Assembly: GCA_023623095.1 (NCBI GenBank) | Contig: JAMNXX010000208.1 | Coordinates: 1-7,310 of the forward strand | Direction: 5' to 3' | DNA: 7,310 bases | Origin: Bacillota bacterium | GTDB lineage: Bacteria > Bacillota > Clostridia > Peptostreptococcales > Thermotaleaceae | Shown here: piece by piece, positions 1 to 6,661 of the stretch | Layout: the number at the start of each line of letters is the position of its first letter | How positions within the stretch are numbered: position 1 is the stretch's first letter | The notes under the pieces: generated by a model | What the model saw: the letters and a program-made list of their open reading frames with translations, nothing else | Database searches by the model: none | Told to the model about the DNA's origin: nothing | Position numbers and translations under genes: made by a program

Positions 1-88
1 CTTTTTTCTGCATCTCATTTAAATGATCATATTGTTTTTCGATAATTCTATCCCTCAATCGGCAGTATTTTCTACCAAGCTCTCTCAT
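1..88 (-). CDS. Partial CDS (N-terminus only), possible UvrD/PcrA-type helicase
   Basis: An ATG at 88-86 on the minus strand opens a frame that stays open to the left edge (29 codons). The start is preceded by GCAGGTGG, a fair Shine-Dalgarno sequence four bases before the ATG, and by an extended -10 promoter at 138-130. The peptide begins MRELGRKYCRLRDRIIEKQY and continues DHLNEMQKK. A basic N-terminus followed by LNxxQ and then a small hydrophobic stretch is how superfamily 1 helicases (UvrD, PcrA, Rep) begin: LNxxQxxAV is their Q-motif, just before Walker A. The match is by memory, and Walker A lies outside the window. I am fairly sure this is a real gene start because promoter, ribosome binding site and open frame agree. 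The helicase identity is tentative. The gene diverges from the trpB unit. Confidence 0.55.
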   Translation of the reverse strand, partial: MRELGRKYCRLRDRIIEKQYDHLNEMQKK

Positions 89-129
89 CTAACCACCTGC
101 TCTTCCACTTTTTCTTATACGCTTTCAAT

Positions 130-138
130 AGTATATCA
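130..138 (-). promoter_or_regulatory. Extended -10 promoter for the leftward partial gene
   Basis: Read on the minus strand, positions 138-130 give TGATATACT, an extended -10 element (TGn followed by TATACT). No good -35 hexamer sits 16-18 bases upstream, as is common with extended -10 promoters. Transcription would start near 123, about 35 bases before the ATG at 88. Its upstream region overlaps the -35 of the divergent trpB promoter, so the two polymerases may compete. Confidence 0.45.
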
Positions 139-157
139 TAAATTTTTAAAAAAACTA

Positions 158-186
158 TTGACAAAAAAGGCGAGTCATCTTATAAT
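158..186 (+). promoter_or_regulatory. Sigma-A promoter of the trpB T-box transcript
   Basis: TTGACA at 158-163 and TATAAT at 181-186 are both exact consensus hexamers, separated by the optimal 17 bases. Transcription should start near 193, which places the whole T-box leader in the transcript. The strength of the promoter fits a unit controlled mainly by termination in the leader rather than at initiation. Confidence 0.9.
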
Positions 187-210
187 CATATCAATATTAA
201 TAATTCAAAA

Positions 211-473
211 CGATGAGCAAGAATAGTAAGTATATTCAAAGAACATAGAGAATCGGTGCTGGTGGAAATCCGATATCGATGAATATACCGAATGGGCTTG
301 CGAGTGGACGCCGAAAATATTAGTAGGCAACACGGGTATCTCCCGTTACAGAGATAGGGTATCGGATAGGTTTCCTGTACCTGTTAAAGTGGATCGTCAT
401 TTTGATGATCAATTGAGGTGGCACCGCGCAAAAAGCGTCCTCTATGTGCATGAAGCATGTAGAGGATTTTTTT
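211..473 (+). promoter_or_regulatory. T-box riboswitch leader, tryptophan-specific
   Basis: This is a tRNA-sensing leader that lets transcription proceed into trpB when uncharged tRNA-Trp accumulates. Stem I is formed by GCAAG (217-221) with CTTGC (297-301) and by GTATATTC (230-237) with GAATATAC (281-288). Between them lies the specifier loop, with the AGTA turn at 225-228 and CGAATGGG at 289-296. The specifier codon is TGG (Trp) at 293-295, directly after GAA as usual. The distal part of Stem I (ATCGG 250-254 with CCGAT 270-274) carries the AG bulge and terminal loop. Stem III is ACGGG/CCCGT near 332-346. The conserved T-box AGGTGGCACCGCG is at 416-428; its bulge TGGC (419-422) can pair with a tRNA ending GCCA, as expected for tRNA-Trp with G73. 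The competing terminator is at 439-473. The class is certain from the T-box sequence. The Trp assignment rests on the codon, its position, the discriminator base and the downstream trpB. Confidence 0.95.
439..473 (+). terminator. T-box intrinsic terminator
   Basis: CCTCTATGTGC (439-449) pairs over 11 bp, two of them G-U, with GCATGTAGAGG (455-465) around a five-base loop. A run of seven T follows after one A. This hairpin excludes the antiterminator formed by the T-box sequence upstream. Transcription ends here when tRNA-Trp is charged. Confidence 0.93.
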
Positions 474-515
474 ATTGATAAGAAAAAAATAAATTCCGGG
501 ATTTATGCCCTCGGA

Positions 516-533
516 TGGATTTGGCCAAATCCA
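516..533. repeat. Perfect 18-nt palindrome in the trpB leader
   Basis: TGGATTTGGCCAAATCCA is completely self-complementary. As DNA it could be a dimer-binding operator. As RNA it could fold into a 7-bp hairpin with a GGCC loop. There is no T run after it, so it is not an intrinsic terminator. It lies about 100 bases before the trpB start and 40 bases after the T-box terminator. I know of no named regulator for this sequence. Confidence 0.6.
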
Positions 534-616
534 GTTAAAAATAAAATCTACTCAGACAGCATCGCAATCTATCAAAAAAATAAAAATGAGAATCAATCTG
601 AAAAATCGAAAAATAG

Positions 617-625
617 AAAGAGAGG
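617..625 (+). promoter_or_regulatory. trpB ribosome binding site (decides the start)
   Basis: AAAGAGAGG ends nine bases before ATG 635, a workable spacing. An in-frame TTG at 629 lies only three bases from it and is too close. ATG 635 is therefore the chosen start. Confidence 0.75.
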
Positions 626-634
626 TTTTTGAAA

Positions 635-1846
635 ATGAAAAATAATGGTGGCTATTTTGGAGAATTTGGAGGCGCTTATGTGCCGGAACCACTGAAAAAG
701 GTCTTAAAGGAAGTCGAGGAAAATTTCTATCGATATATTGAAGATCCTGAATTTATCAAGGAATTAAATTATTATCACAAGCAATACAGCGGAAGGGAAA
801 ACCCGCTCTATTTCGCCCAAAACCTTACGGAAAAATTAGGCGGGGCAAAGATTTATCTCAAGCGTGAAGATCTCAACCATACAGGGGCGCATAAGATCAA
901 TAACACATTGGGGCAGGCGCTCCTCGCCAAAAAAATGGGCAAAAAAAGGATCATCGCTGAAACCGGAGCCGGCCAGCACGGTGTAGCAACGGCTACTGTA
1001 TGTGCGCTCTTCGGAATGGACTGCACAATCTATATGGGAGAAGTGGATACCAAAAGACAAGCGCTCAATGTATTCCGTATGGAATTGTTAGGTGCAAAAG
1101 TTGTTCCGGTAACTTCCGGAACGGCTACACTCAAAGATGCAGTGGACGCCGCTTTAAATGATTTTGTAGAAAATGCCGACACAACCTTTTACCTGTTGGG
1201 ATCCGCAGTCGGTCCGCACCCGTATCCGACCATGGTTCGAGAATTCCAAAGCATCATCGGAATCGAAGCACGAAGACAGATATTAGAAGCAGAAGGAAGG
1301 CTACCCGATTACGTCATCGCTTCTGTGGGGGGAGGCAGCAATTCTATCGGACTCTTCCATCCTTTTGTTCAAGATAAAGAAGTAAAAATAGTAGGAGTTG
1401 AACCGGCAGGCAAAGGATTAGACACCGATATGCATGCAGCATCTTTGACAAAAGGCTCGGTTGGAATCATCCACGGCTTTAAATGCTATGTCCTCCAGGA
1501 TGAAAAAGGAGAACCCCTTCCCGTACACTCTATCGCAGCAGGATTGGATTATCCGGGAGTAGGTCCGGAGCACAGCTATTATAAACAAACAGGCAGAGCC
1601 GAGTATGTTGGAATTACAGATAAGGAAGCATTAGATGCATTCTTTGCCCTATCCCAAACGGAAGGAATCATCCCTGCTATTGAAAGTGCACATGCCGTTG
1701 CATACGCAATGAAACTTGCGAAAGAACTATCTCCTGAAGATATCTTAATTGTTTGTCTTTCCGGAAGAGGGGATAAGGATGTGGCTCAAGTAAAAGAAAT
1801 GATGGAAAATAATTCTATCACCGATACCCAGTACACAATTGCTTAG
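635..1846 (+). CDS. trpB: Tryptophan synthase beta chain TrpB
   Basis: TrpB is a PLP enzyme that condenses indole with L-serine to give L-tryptophan, normally as the beta subunit of the alpha2-beta2 synthase in the cytosol. The 403-residue product has the usual length and begins [20 protein letters not shown], typical of TrpB1. Landmarks fall at or next to their positions in the Salmonella enzyme: the PLP lysine K87 in HTGAHKINN, the catalytic glutamate E109 in AETGAGQHG, the phosphate-binding GGGSN at 232-236, D305 in the COMM-domain region, and S376 in LSGRGDKD, which contacts the PLP ring nitrogen. The last ten or so residues after KEMMENN are a short extra tail. The gene sits alone behind a Trp T-box and is followed 47 bases later by a terminator, so it looks monocistronic; no trpA or other trp gene is in the window. 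With all catalytic residues present it should be active, either with a TrpA encoded elsewhere or as an indole-salvage enzyme. Confidence 0.97.
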   Translation: MKNNGGYFGEFGGAYVPEPLKKVLKEVEENFYRYIEDPEFIKELNYYHKQYSGRENPLYFAQNLTEKLGGAKIYLKREDLNHTGAHKINNTLGQALLAKKMGKKRIIAETGAGQHGVATATVCALFGMDCTIYMGEVDTKRQALNVFRMELLGAKVVPVTSGTATLKDAVDAALNDFVENADTTFYLLGSAVGPHPYPTMVREFQSIIGIEARRQILEAEGRLPDYVIASVGGGSNSIGLFHPFVQDKEVKIVGVEPAGKGLDTDMHAASLTKGSVGIIHGFKCYVLQDEKGEPLPVHSIAAGLDYPGVGPEHSYYKQTGRAEYVGITDKEALDAFFALSQTEGIIPAIESAHAVAYAMKLAKELSPEDILIVCLSGRGDKDVAQVKEMMENNSITDTQYTIA

Positions 1847-1861
1847 AATTGAAAAATATCC

Positions 1862-1890
1862 TTTATAAACGCAATAAATTGTGGTACAAT
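1862..1890 (+). promoter_or_regulatory. Candidate promoter for the thioesterase gene
   Basis: TACAAT at 1885-1890 preceded by TGG (1882-1884) makes an extended -10. TTTATA at 1862-1867 is a 4/6 match to the -35 with 17-base spacing. The predicted start, near 1897, falls inside the 5' arm of the trpB terminator, so transcripts from here would lack the outer three bases of that hairpin. I saw no better promoter between the terminator and the next gene. Confidence 0.5.
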
Positions 1891-1893
1891 TTA

Positions 1894-1925
1894 GGAAGAA
1901 ATAACCATATTTCTTCCTTTTCTTT
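1894..1925 (+). terminator. Intrinsic terminator of trpB
   Basis: GGAAGAAATA (1894-1903) and TATTTCTTCC (1908-1917) form a perfect 10-bp stem around an ACCA loop. TTTTCTTT follows. It lies 47 bases after the trpB stop codon and separates trpB from the thioesterase gene. Confidence 0.85.
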
Positions 1926-2000
1926 ACATCTAGAAGTTTCCGTCTGACTTTTTTAAAATGCAATCGAAATCCCAAATTGCAAATGATAAAAATTATTTCA

Positions 2001-2006
2001 AAGGGG
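2001..2006 (+). promoter_or_regulatory. Thioesterase ribosome binding site (decides the start)
   Basis: AAGGGG lies eight bases before ATG 2015. The frame could be extended to an upstream ATG at 1958, but that one has no purine-rich site before it and would add 19 residues unlike the family. ATG 2015 is therefore preferred. Confidence 0.7.
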
Positions 2007-2014
2007 TCCTCAGC

Positions 2015-2779
2015 ATGAAACGGGTATCTTTATACAAAAAAAAATATCGCGTGCAGTTAAGTGATGTGGATTTTACAAGAAAATTAAAACTGAGCACATT
2101 ATTTAACTATTTCCAGGAAACTGCAAGCATGGCATCAGATAATCTAGATATGGGTATCGACACATTGGAACAAAAATATGGCGTTGCATGGGCACTGATT
2201 CGCGTTGGGGTAGAGATTATCCGGAATCCCGACTGGAATGAAGAAATCATCATTGAAACATGGCCTCCGGAACCAAATAAATTTGATTTCCCAAGGGATT
2301 TCATCGTGCGGGATTTGGACGGAAATCCCATCATTAAGGCAATCTCCACTTGGATTATATTTGATCTGAAGACAAGAAAAATCAGAAAAAGTGAAGTCAT
2401 TGAGCCCAATTATCCTGAAAAAACAAAAAAAAGGGCCTTGGACTGGGAATTGGGAAACCTCAAGCATTTTGGAAACCTCCAGCCCGTCTATAAAAAAGTC
2501 ATCGGATACAGCGATATCGACTTCAACGGGCATCTCAACAATTCAAAATACATCGATTTTATGATGGACTGTTTCTCGGTGGAAAACCATAAAAAATATT
2601 CCGTTCGCTCCATGCAGATCAACTACATCAACGAAGCGCTTCCCGGAGACACGCTGGTATTGTTGAGAGATATATCGGATATCGATGAAAATTACATCTA
2701 TATTGAAGGAATCAATGAAAAAGATAATAAAGCCATCTTTAAGGCAAAGATAAGGATTCAACCAAAAAATGAAATTTGA
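2015..2779 (+). CDS. Acyl-ACP thioesterase (FatA/FatB family, double hotdog)
   Basis: Enzymes of this family hydrolyse acyl-acyl-carrier protein to release free fatty acids, ending fatty-acid elongation in the cytosol. The 254-residue product has the length of bacterial members. The N-terminal hotdog (about 1-135) begins KKKYRVQLSDVD and contains the central-helix region LSTLFNYFQETASMASD and the conserved ETWP. The second hotdog (about 155-250) holds GYSDIDFNGHLNNSKYIDFM. Within it D169, N171 and H173 form the DxNxH motif, and E207 lies 34 residues after the histidine, the same spacing I recall between the catalytic His285 and Glu319 of a plant FatB enzyme. Chain-length preference cannot be read from sequence. 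There is no signal peptide or membrane segment. The gene appears monocistronic: terminators flank it on both sides and clpB converges on it. Possible roles are membrane-lipid adjustment or fatty-acid release; neither is shown by the context. Confidence 0.9.
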   Translation: MKRVSLYKKKYRVQLSDVDFTRKLKLSTLFNYFQETASMASDNLDMGIDTLEQKYGVAWALIRVGVEIIRNPDWNEEIIIETWPPEPNKFDFPRDFIVRDLDGNPIIKAISTWIIFDLKTRKIRKSEVIEPNYPEKTKKRALDWELGNLKHFGNLQPVYKKVIGYSDIDFNGHLNNSKYIDFMMDCFSVENHKKYSVRSMQINYINEALPGDTLVLLRDISDIDENYIYIEGINEKDNKAIFKAKIRIQPKNEI

Positions 2780-2791
2780 AAAATTCAAATG

Positions 2792-2823
2792 AAAACCCTG
2801 CATGATTATCCATGCAGGGTTTT
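2792..2823. terminator. Bidirectional terminator between thioesterase gene and clpB
   Basis: AAAACCCTGCATG (2792-2804) and CATGCAGGGTTTT (2811-2823) form a perfect 13-bp stem with a six-base loop. The A run on the left and T run on the right make the hairpin usable from both strands. It starts 13 bases after the thioesterase stop and 14 bases beyond the clpB stop, so it can serve both convergent genes. Confidence 0.9.
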
Positions 2824-2836
2824 GATATGCATACAG

Positions 2837-5446
2837 CTACTGCGCAGCCACCTCTTTTTGAATCTTCAGCCCTTTTTCATCCGCATCGATGATAATTTGA
2901 TCTCCATCTTGAATGTCTCCTTTGATTATCTTTTTTGCAATTTCTGTTTCCACATGTTTTTGTAAATATCGTTTAACCGGGCGGGCCCCATAAACGGCTG
3001 AATAGGCTTCGCCGGCAATGCGCTCTTTTGCTTTTTCGCTAAGAGAAAGCCGGATATCCCGTTCGAGGAGCCTTCTCTGAATATCTTTTATGCTCAAATC
3101 AATGATCTTGATAATTTCCGACTTGGTGAGCGGTTTAAACAGCACGATTTCATCGATTCGGTTCAAAAACTCAGGGCGGAATGATTGCCTCATCTCGGCA
3201 CGGACAGCCTCCTTGGCTTCCTCCGTAATTTCTCCTGTTTGATCGATCCCTTCGAGAAGATAGCGGCTTCCAATATTGGATGTCATGATGATAACCGTAT
3301 TTTTAAAATCTACCGTTCTGCCCTGACTGTCCGTCAGCCTTCCATCGTCCAAAAGCTGAAGCAATATGTTGAACACATCCGGATGGGCTTTTTCAATTTC
3401 ATCAAACAAAATCACCGAATAGGGCTTTCTTCGGACAGCTTCTGTCAATTGTCCTCCTTCCTCATACCCTACATATCCCGGAGGAGCCCCGACCAATCTC
3501 GATACAGAAAATTTCTCCATATATTCGCTCATATCGATCCGAACCATGTTGTCCTCGCTGTCAAACAATGCTTCCGAGAGGGATTTTGCCAGCTCTGTCT
3601 TCCCCACTCCCGTAGGCCCTAAGAAGATAAAGGATCCGATGGGCTTGCGAAGATCTTTCAAACCGGATCGGGCACGAATAACCGCATCCGCTACAGCGCT
3701 TACCGCCTCATCCTGTCCGATCACTCGTTGGTGAAGGATTGCATCCAAGCGCAGCAGCTTTTCTCTTTCTCCTTCTACCAGCTTGCTGACAGGGATCCCT
3801 GTCCACTTGGACACGATTTCAGCAATTTCCTCTTCTGTCACTTCCTCCTTTACCAACCTTCTTTCCCCTGCTGTCTCCTGCTTTTCCTTTTCCTGATCCA
3901 GCTTTTTATAAAGTTCAGGCAGCTTTCCATGCTGAAGAACAGCAAGGCGATCGAGATCATATCGTCTTTCCGCTTCTTCAATCTCTCGCTTGGTTGATTC
4001 GATATCCTGTTTGATCTGCTTGATTTTCTGAATATTTTCTTTTTCCAATTCCCATTGGACCTTCATCTCTCCGGCCTTTTCTTTCAATTCGAGGATCTCT
4101 TTTTCAAGTGCCTCCAGCCGGTTAGCAATCGCCGGATTATTTTCTTCCTTTTTCAGCGCCTGCCGTTCGATCTCCAGCTGCATGAGCTTTCTGCTAATTT
4201 CATCAAGCTCCGCCGGCATGCTGTCGATCTCCGTTCGTAACATGGCAGCCGCTTCATCCATTAAGTCAATCGCCTTGTCCGGTAAAAATCGATCGCTGAT
4301 ATAGCGATCCGATAATACAGCACACGCAATGATCGCATCATCGGTAATACGCACCCCATGATGAATTTCAAATCGTTCCTTCAGTCCTCTCAATATCGAT
4401 ATGGTGTCTTCAACGGTAGGCGGCTCTATCAGCACTTTCTGAAATCTTCTTTCCAATGCCGCATCTTTCTCAATGTATTGCCGATATTCATCCAATGTGG
4501 TTGCACCGATGCAGTGAAGCTCTCCCCTTGCCAACATCGGTTTTAAGATATTTCCTGCATCCATCGCTCCTTCTGCTCTTCCCGCACCGACGATATTGTG
4601 GATCTCATCGATAAAAAGGATAATCTCCCCATCTGATTTTTGGATCTCCTTTAGGACTGCTTTGAGCCTCTCTTCAAATTCTCCTCGGAATTTTGCGCCT
4701 GCAATCAATGCCCCCATATCCAGTGCAAAAATTTTTTTGTCTTTTAGCCCTTCCGGCACATCTCCGTTTAAAATTCGCTGTGCCAGTCCTTCTGCAATGG
4801 CTGTTTTCCCGACACCAGGTTCCCCTATCAGTACCGGATTGTTCTTCGTGCGCCTCGATAAAATCCGAATCACATGACGAATTTCGCTGTCCCTTCCAAT
4901 CACCGGATCCAGCTTTCCTTGACTTGCCATTTCTACTAATTCTCTTCCGTATTTTTTCAAAACATTGTACGTATCTTCCGGATTCTGAGAAGTGATCCGC
5001 TGATTTCCCCGCACTTTGTTTAACGCTTCCAAGAAATTTTCCCGATGAATACCGTACCGCTGAAAAATTCGTTGGGATGGCGTCCCTTTCTCGTTCAAAA
5101 GCGCCAGATATAAATGCTCTACTCCTGTATATTCATCTTTGAAACGCTTGGAAATATCCTCGGCATCCAGAAGGATTTTATTAAAGCGCCGAGTCGCATA
5201 AACAGAAGCAGCGCCTGCTCCATATACCTTTGGAATCTTTTTGATTTCGTCTTCCAAATCTTTGATGATCAGCAAAACATTTTTTTCCATATATTGAAGC
5301 AATTTTGGGATCCAGCCTTCTTCCTGCGTCAGCAGAGCAAGATGCAGATGCTCTCCGTCGATCTGCTGCTGTTCTTCCCGAATCGCGATCTCCTGTGCAG
5401 ATGCAATGGCCTGCTGTGCTTTTTCTGTAAATCTATCGATATTCAT
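2837..5446 (-). CDS. clpB: ATP-dependent disaggregase ClpB (Hsp100)
   Basis: ClpB is a hexameric AAA+ machine that pulls polypeptides out of aggregates together with DnaK, a J-protein and GrpE in the cytosol. The 869-residue product is full length. Order of parts: Clp N domain (about 1-148, with two repeats), first AAA+ domain with Walker A GEPGVGKT (208-215), pore loop GAKFRGEFE (aromatic F253), Walker B ILFIDE (276-281) and the arginine pair R333/R334; coiled-coil M domain (about 405-530), which separates ClpB from ClpA and ClpC; second AAA+ domain with Walker A GPTGVGKT (610-617), pore loop GAPPGYVG (Y658), Walker B VILFDE (678-683) and sensor-2 GARPVKR (820-826). H506 stands where E. coli ClpB has Y503. 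GAGGAGGG ends seven bases before the ATG and fixes the start. The gene is 104 bases downstream of the J-protein gene on the same strand with no terminator between, so the two probably share the CtsR-controlled promoter at 6691-6662. Confidence 0.98.
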   Translation of the reverse strand: MNIDRFTEKAQQAIASAQEIAIREEQQQIDGEHLHLALLTQEEGWIPKLLQYMEKNVLLIIKDLEDEIKKIPKVYGAGAASVYATRRFNKILLDAEDISKRFKDEYTGVEHLYLALLNEKGTPSQRIFQRYGIHRENFLEALNKVRGNQRITSQNPEDTYNVLKKYGRELVEMASQGKLDPVIGRDSEIRHVIRILSRRTKNNPVLIGEPGVGKTAIAEGLAQRILNGDVPEGLKDKKIFALDMGALIAGAKFRGEFEERLKAVLKEIQKSDGEIILFIDEIHNIVGAGRAEGAMDAGNILKPMLARGELHCIGATTLDEYRQYIEKDAALERRFQKVLIEPPTVEDTISILRGLKERFEIHHGVRITDDAIIACAVLSDRYISDRFLPDKAIDLMDEAAAMLRTEIDSMPAELDEISRKLMQLEIERQALKKEENNPAIANRLEALEKEILELKEKAGEMKVQWELEKENIQKIKQIKQDIESTKREIEEAERRYDLDRLAVLQHGKLPELYKKLDQEKEKQETAGERRLVKEEVTEEEIAEIVSKWTGIPVSKLVEGEREKLLRLDAILHQRVIGQDEAVSAVADAVIRARSGLKDLRKPIGSFIFLGPTGVGKTELAKSLSEALFDSEDNMVRIDMSEYMEKFSVSRLVGAPPGYVGYEEGGQLTEAVRRKPYSVILFDEIEKAHPDVFNILLQLLDDGRLTDSQGRTVDFKNTVIIMTSNIGSRYLLEGIDQTGEITEEAKEAVRAEMRQSFRPEFLNRIDEIVLFKPLTKSEIIKIIDLSIKDIQRRLLERDIRLSLSEKAKERIAGEAYSAVYGARPVKRYLQKHVETEIAKKIIKGDIQDGDQIIIDADEKGLKIQKEVAAQ

Positions 5447-5452
5447 AAGTCG

Positions 5453-5460
5453 CCCTCCTC
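5453..5460 (-). promoter_or_regulatory. clpB ribosome binding site
   Basis: On the minus strand GAGGAGGG ends seven bases before the clpB ATG. It is nearly fully complementary to the 16S rRNA tail and predicts efficient translation. Confidence 0.88.
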
Positions 5461-5508
5461 ATTTTTCTTGCTTCTCTTCTATATTTTTACTTTTTATATG
5501 GACTGTAC

Positions 5509-5527
5509 ATCATATAAATTATATGAT
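5509..5527. repeat. Inverted repeat in the J-protein/clpB spacer
   Basis: ATCATATAA and TTATATGAT are perfect 9-bp arms around a single A. The minus strand contains TATAAT (5523-5518) within it, but no good -35 lies 16-18 bases upstream. It could be a weak internal clpB promoter, a protein-binding site, or an AT-rich mRNA hairpin involved in processing. It does not match CIRCE or the CtsR heptad repeat. There is no T tract, so it is not a clear terminator. Confidence 0.45.
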
Positions 5528-5550
5528 CATAGGGATGTTTAACAGCTGCC

Positions 5551-6501
5551 CTACGATGAAGGACGAAATGTAGAAACTTCTCGTAGTTTCTCATACAACT
5601 CCCTCTCTTTTTCTGTCAAAACGGGAGGATTCATGATCCGGACTCGAATATACAAGTCCCCATGCTTTCCCTTCAAATCTTTATAACCCCTACCGGCAAT
5701 CTTGATCTTTTTATCTGTCTGAATCCCTGCAGGAATCTTTACTTTAATCTTTCCCGTCAATGTTTCTACAAGGGCCTCTGTTCCTAAAGCTGCCTCCCAG
5801 GGAGTCAAGTCCAATGTTGTAATTAAATCTAACCCATCCAGCTCAAATCGGCTATCGGGTTGAAAACGAATTTGTATATACAGATCGCCGTTTCTTCCTC
5901 CTCTGGTTCCAGGCATTCCTTGACCCGCAATCTTGATCTTTTTCCCCGGGGAGATTCCTGAAGGAATTTTAACCGCAATGGTCTTCCGCTCTCCACCTAT
6001 CTGAAGGGAAATATTTCGGCTATGCCCTTCATAACCTTCTTTTAAGGAGATTTCCATTTCGGTCTGAACATCCTGGCCTTTTGCCGCTGCGGATCGAAAT
6101 CCGCTAAATCCACTAGAGCCCCACTCCCGATCCCTTCCCAAAATATCCCCTATATCGAAACCGTCTTCTCCAAAGAACAGATTGAAAAAATCGCTGAAAT
6201 CATTGCTACCGGCATGATACGTATAGCGAAAATTTCCAAAGCCGAATTGAGAAGGATCAAAATCCGCTCCATTTTCAAATTGAAATGCCTGCCCGAATTG
6301 ATCATATTTTTTGCGCTTCTCTTCATCGCTCAGCACTTCATATGCCTCATTGATCTCTTTAAATTTTTCCTCCGCTTTTTTATCTCCCGGATTTGCATCC
6401 GGATGATATTTCTTGGCCAGTTTTCGATAAGCCCGCTTGACATCCGATTGAGAAGCGTTTTTATCAATCCCTAAAATTTTATAATAATCTTTGTATTCCA
6501 T
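5551..6501 (-). CDS. J-domain co-chaperone, DnaJ class B (CbpA-like, no zinc finger)
   Basis: J-proteins stimulate the DnaK ATPase and deliver unfolded substrates. The 316-residue product has a J domain (about 3-68) with the HPD motif at 33-35, then a glycine/phenylalanine-rich linker (about 70-138) with runs such as FGFGNF and [10 protein letters not shown], and two beta-barrel C-terminal domains (about 143-292) with repeated K-IAGxG elements at 190-195 and 268-272. The protein has no cysteine at all, so the four CxxCxGxG zinc repeats of canonical DnaJ are absent; it is a class B protein like CbpA rather than the dnaK-operon DnaJ. ATG 6501 was chosen because AGGAG lies nine bases upstream; an in-frame TTG at 6510 directly abuts that site. 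It is the first gene of the operon with clpB, which points to a role in feeding the ClpB/DnaK disaggregation pathway. CbpA relatives also bind curved DNA; this cannot be judged here. Confidence 0.94.
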   Translation of the reverse strand: MEYKDYYKILGIDKNASQSDVKRAYRKLAKKYHPDANPGDKKAEEKFKEINEAYEVLSDEEKRKKYDQFGQAFQFENGADFDPSQFGFGNFRYTYHAGSNDFSDFFNLFFGEDGFDIGDILGRDREWGSSGFSGFRSAAAKGQDVQTEMEISLKEGYEGHSRNISLQIGGERKTIAVKIPSGISPGKKIKIAGQGMPGTRGGRNGDLYIQIRFQPDSRFELDGLDLITTLDLTPWEAALGTEALVETLTGKIKVKIPAGIQTDKKIKIAGRGYKDLKGKHGDLYIRVRIMNPPVLTEKERELYEKLREVSTFRPSS

Positions 6502-6510
6502 ACGCTCCAA

Positions 6511-6515
6511 CTCCT
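6511..6515 (-). promoter_or_regulatory. J-protein gene ribosome binding site (decides the start)
   Basis: AGGAG on the minus strand ends nine bases before ATG 6501 and directly abuts the alternative TTG at 6510. The ATG is therefore the start. Part of this site is in the potential pairing described for the leader. Confidence 0.75.
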
Positions 6516-6635
6516 ATCAAACCGTTTGCTAAAAATCCTTGCTTCGCAAAACAAAACTGCTGATAAAGATTCTGCATGAATTTCATATTTTCGTTCAAAC
6601 GATTCCTGCAGAAAAGTGCAGACAACGAAATATAT

Positions 6636-6652
6636 ATTGACTTTCTTTGACT
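6636..6652 (-). promoter_or_regulatory. CtsR heat-shock operator
   Basis: Minus-strand AGTCAAAGAAAGTCAAT is a direct repeat of two heptads (AGTCAAA and AGTCAAT) separated by GAA. The known CtsR operator is RGTCAAA-NAN-RGTCAAA, so only the last base differs. It covers about +3 to +20 of the transcript from the promoter at 6691-6662, where a bound repressor would block initiation. This predicts that the J-protein and clpB are repressed by CtsR and induced by heat or protein stress. No CIRCE (HrcA) element is present. Confidence 0.85.
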
Positions 6653-6661
6653 TTCATTATT

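Larger units (their letters stand above)
474..634 (+). other. Untranslated spacer between T-box terminator and trpB
   Basis: This 160-base stretch is present only in read-through transcripts. It is longer than needed for a ribosome binding site. It holds the palindrome listed at 516-533 and, just before it, a weak imperfect pairing between TCCGGG and CCCTCGGA (roughly 494-515). No convincing gene is seen. A frame open across it starts inside the terminator hairpin without a ribosome binding site. Confidence 0.5.
6502..6655 (-). other. 5' leader of the J-protein/clpB operon
   Basis: About 150 untranslated bases lie between the predicted transcription start and the ATG. On the minus strand they include a hairpin CTGCA-N6-TGCAG (6621-6606) and a compact hairpin TTTTGC-GAA-GCAAGG (6551-6537) followed by ATTTTT. 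Seven bases TTTATCA (6567-6561) can pair with TGATAGG (6519-6513), which overlaps the AGGAG ribosome binding site. A 35-codon frame beginning ATGAAATTCATG and overlapping the gene start has no ribosome binding site and is not called. Confidence 0.4.

Noticed and set aside
23..226. 67-codon plus-strand frame at the left edge
   Set aside because: It runs across both promoters and into the T-box leader, opposite to a better-supported minus-strand gene start, and lacks a ribosome binding site.
444..632. 62-codon frame between the T-box terminator and trpB
   Set aside because: Its ATG lies within the terminator stem, no ribosome binding site precedes it, and the product is an AT-driven low-complexity peptide. 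The Trp codons in it are noted under the palindrome finding instead.
629..634. TTG 629 as trpB start
   Set aside because: Only three bases from the ribosome binding site; ATG 635 has proper spacing and gives the usual TrpB N-terminus with K87 at its standard number.
1958..2014. ATG 1958 as thioesterase start
   Set aside because: No ribosome binding site; the 19 extra residues are polar and unlike the family, while ATG 2015 follows AAGGGG.
3185..4995. Several plus-strand frames of 61-145 codons opposite clpB
   Set aside because: They are antisense shadows of a strongly conserved gene and show no ribosome binding sites or recognisable domains.
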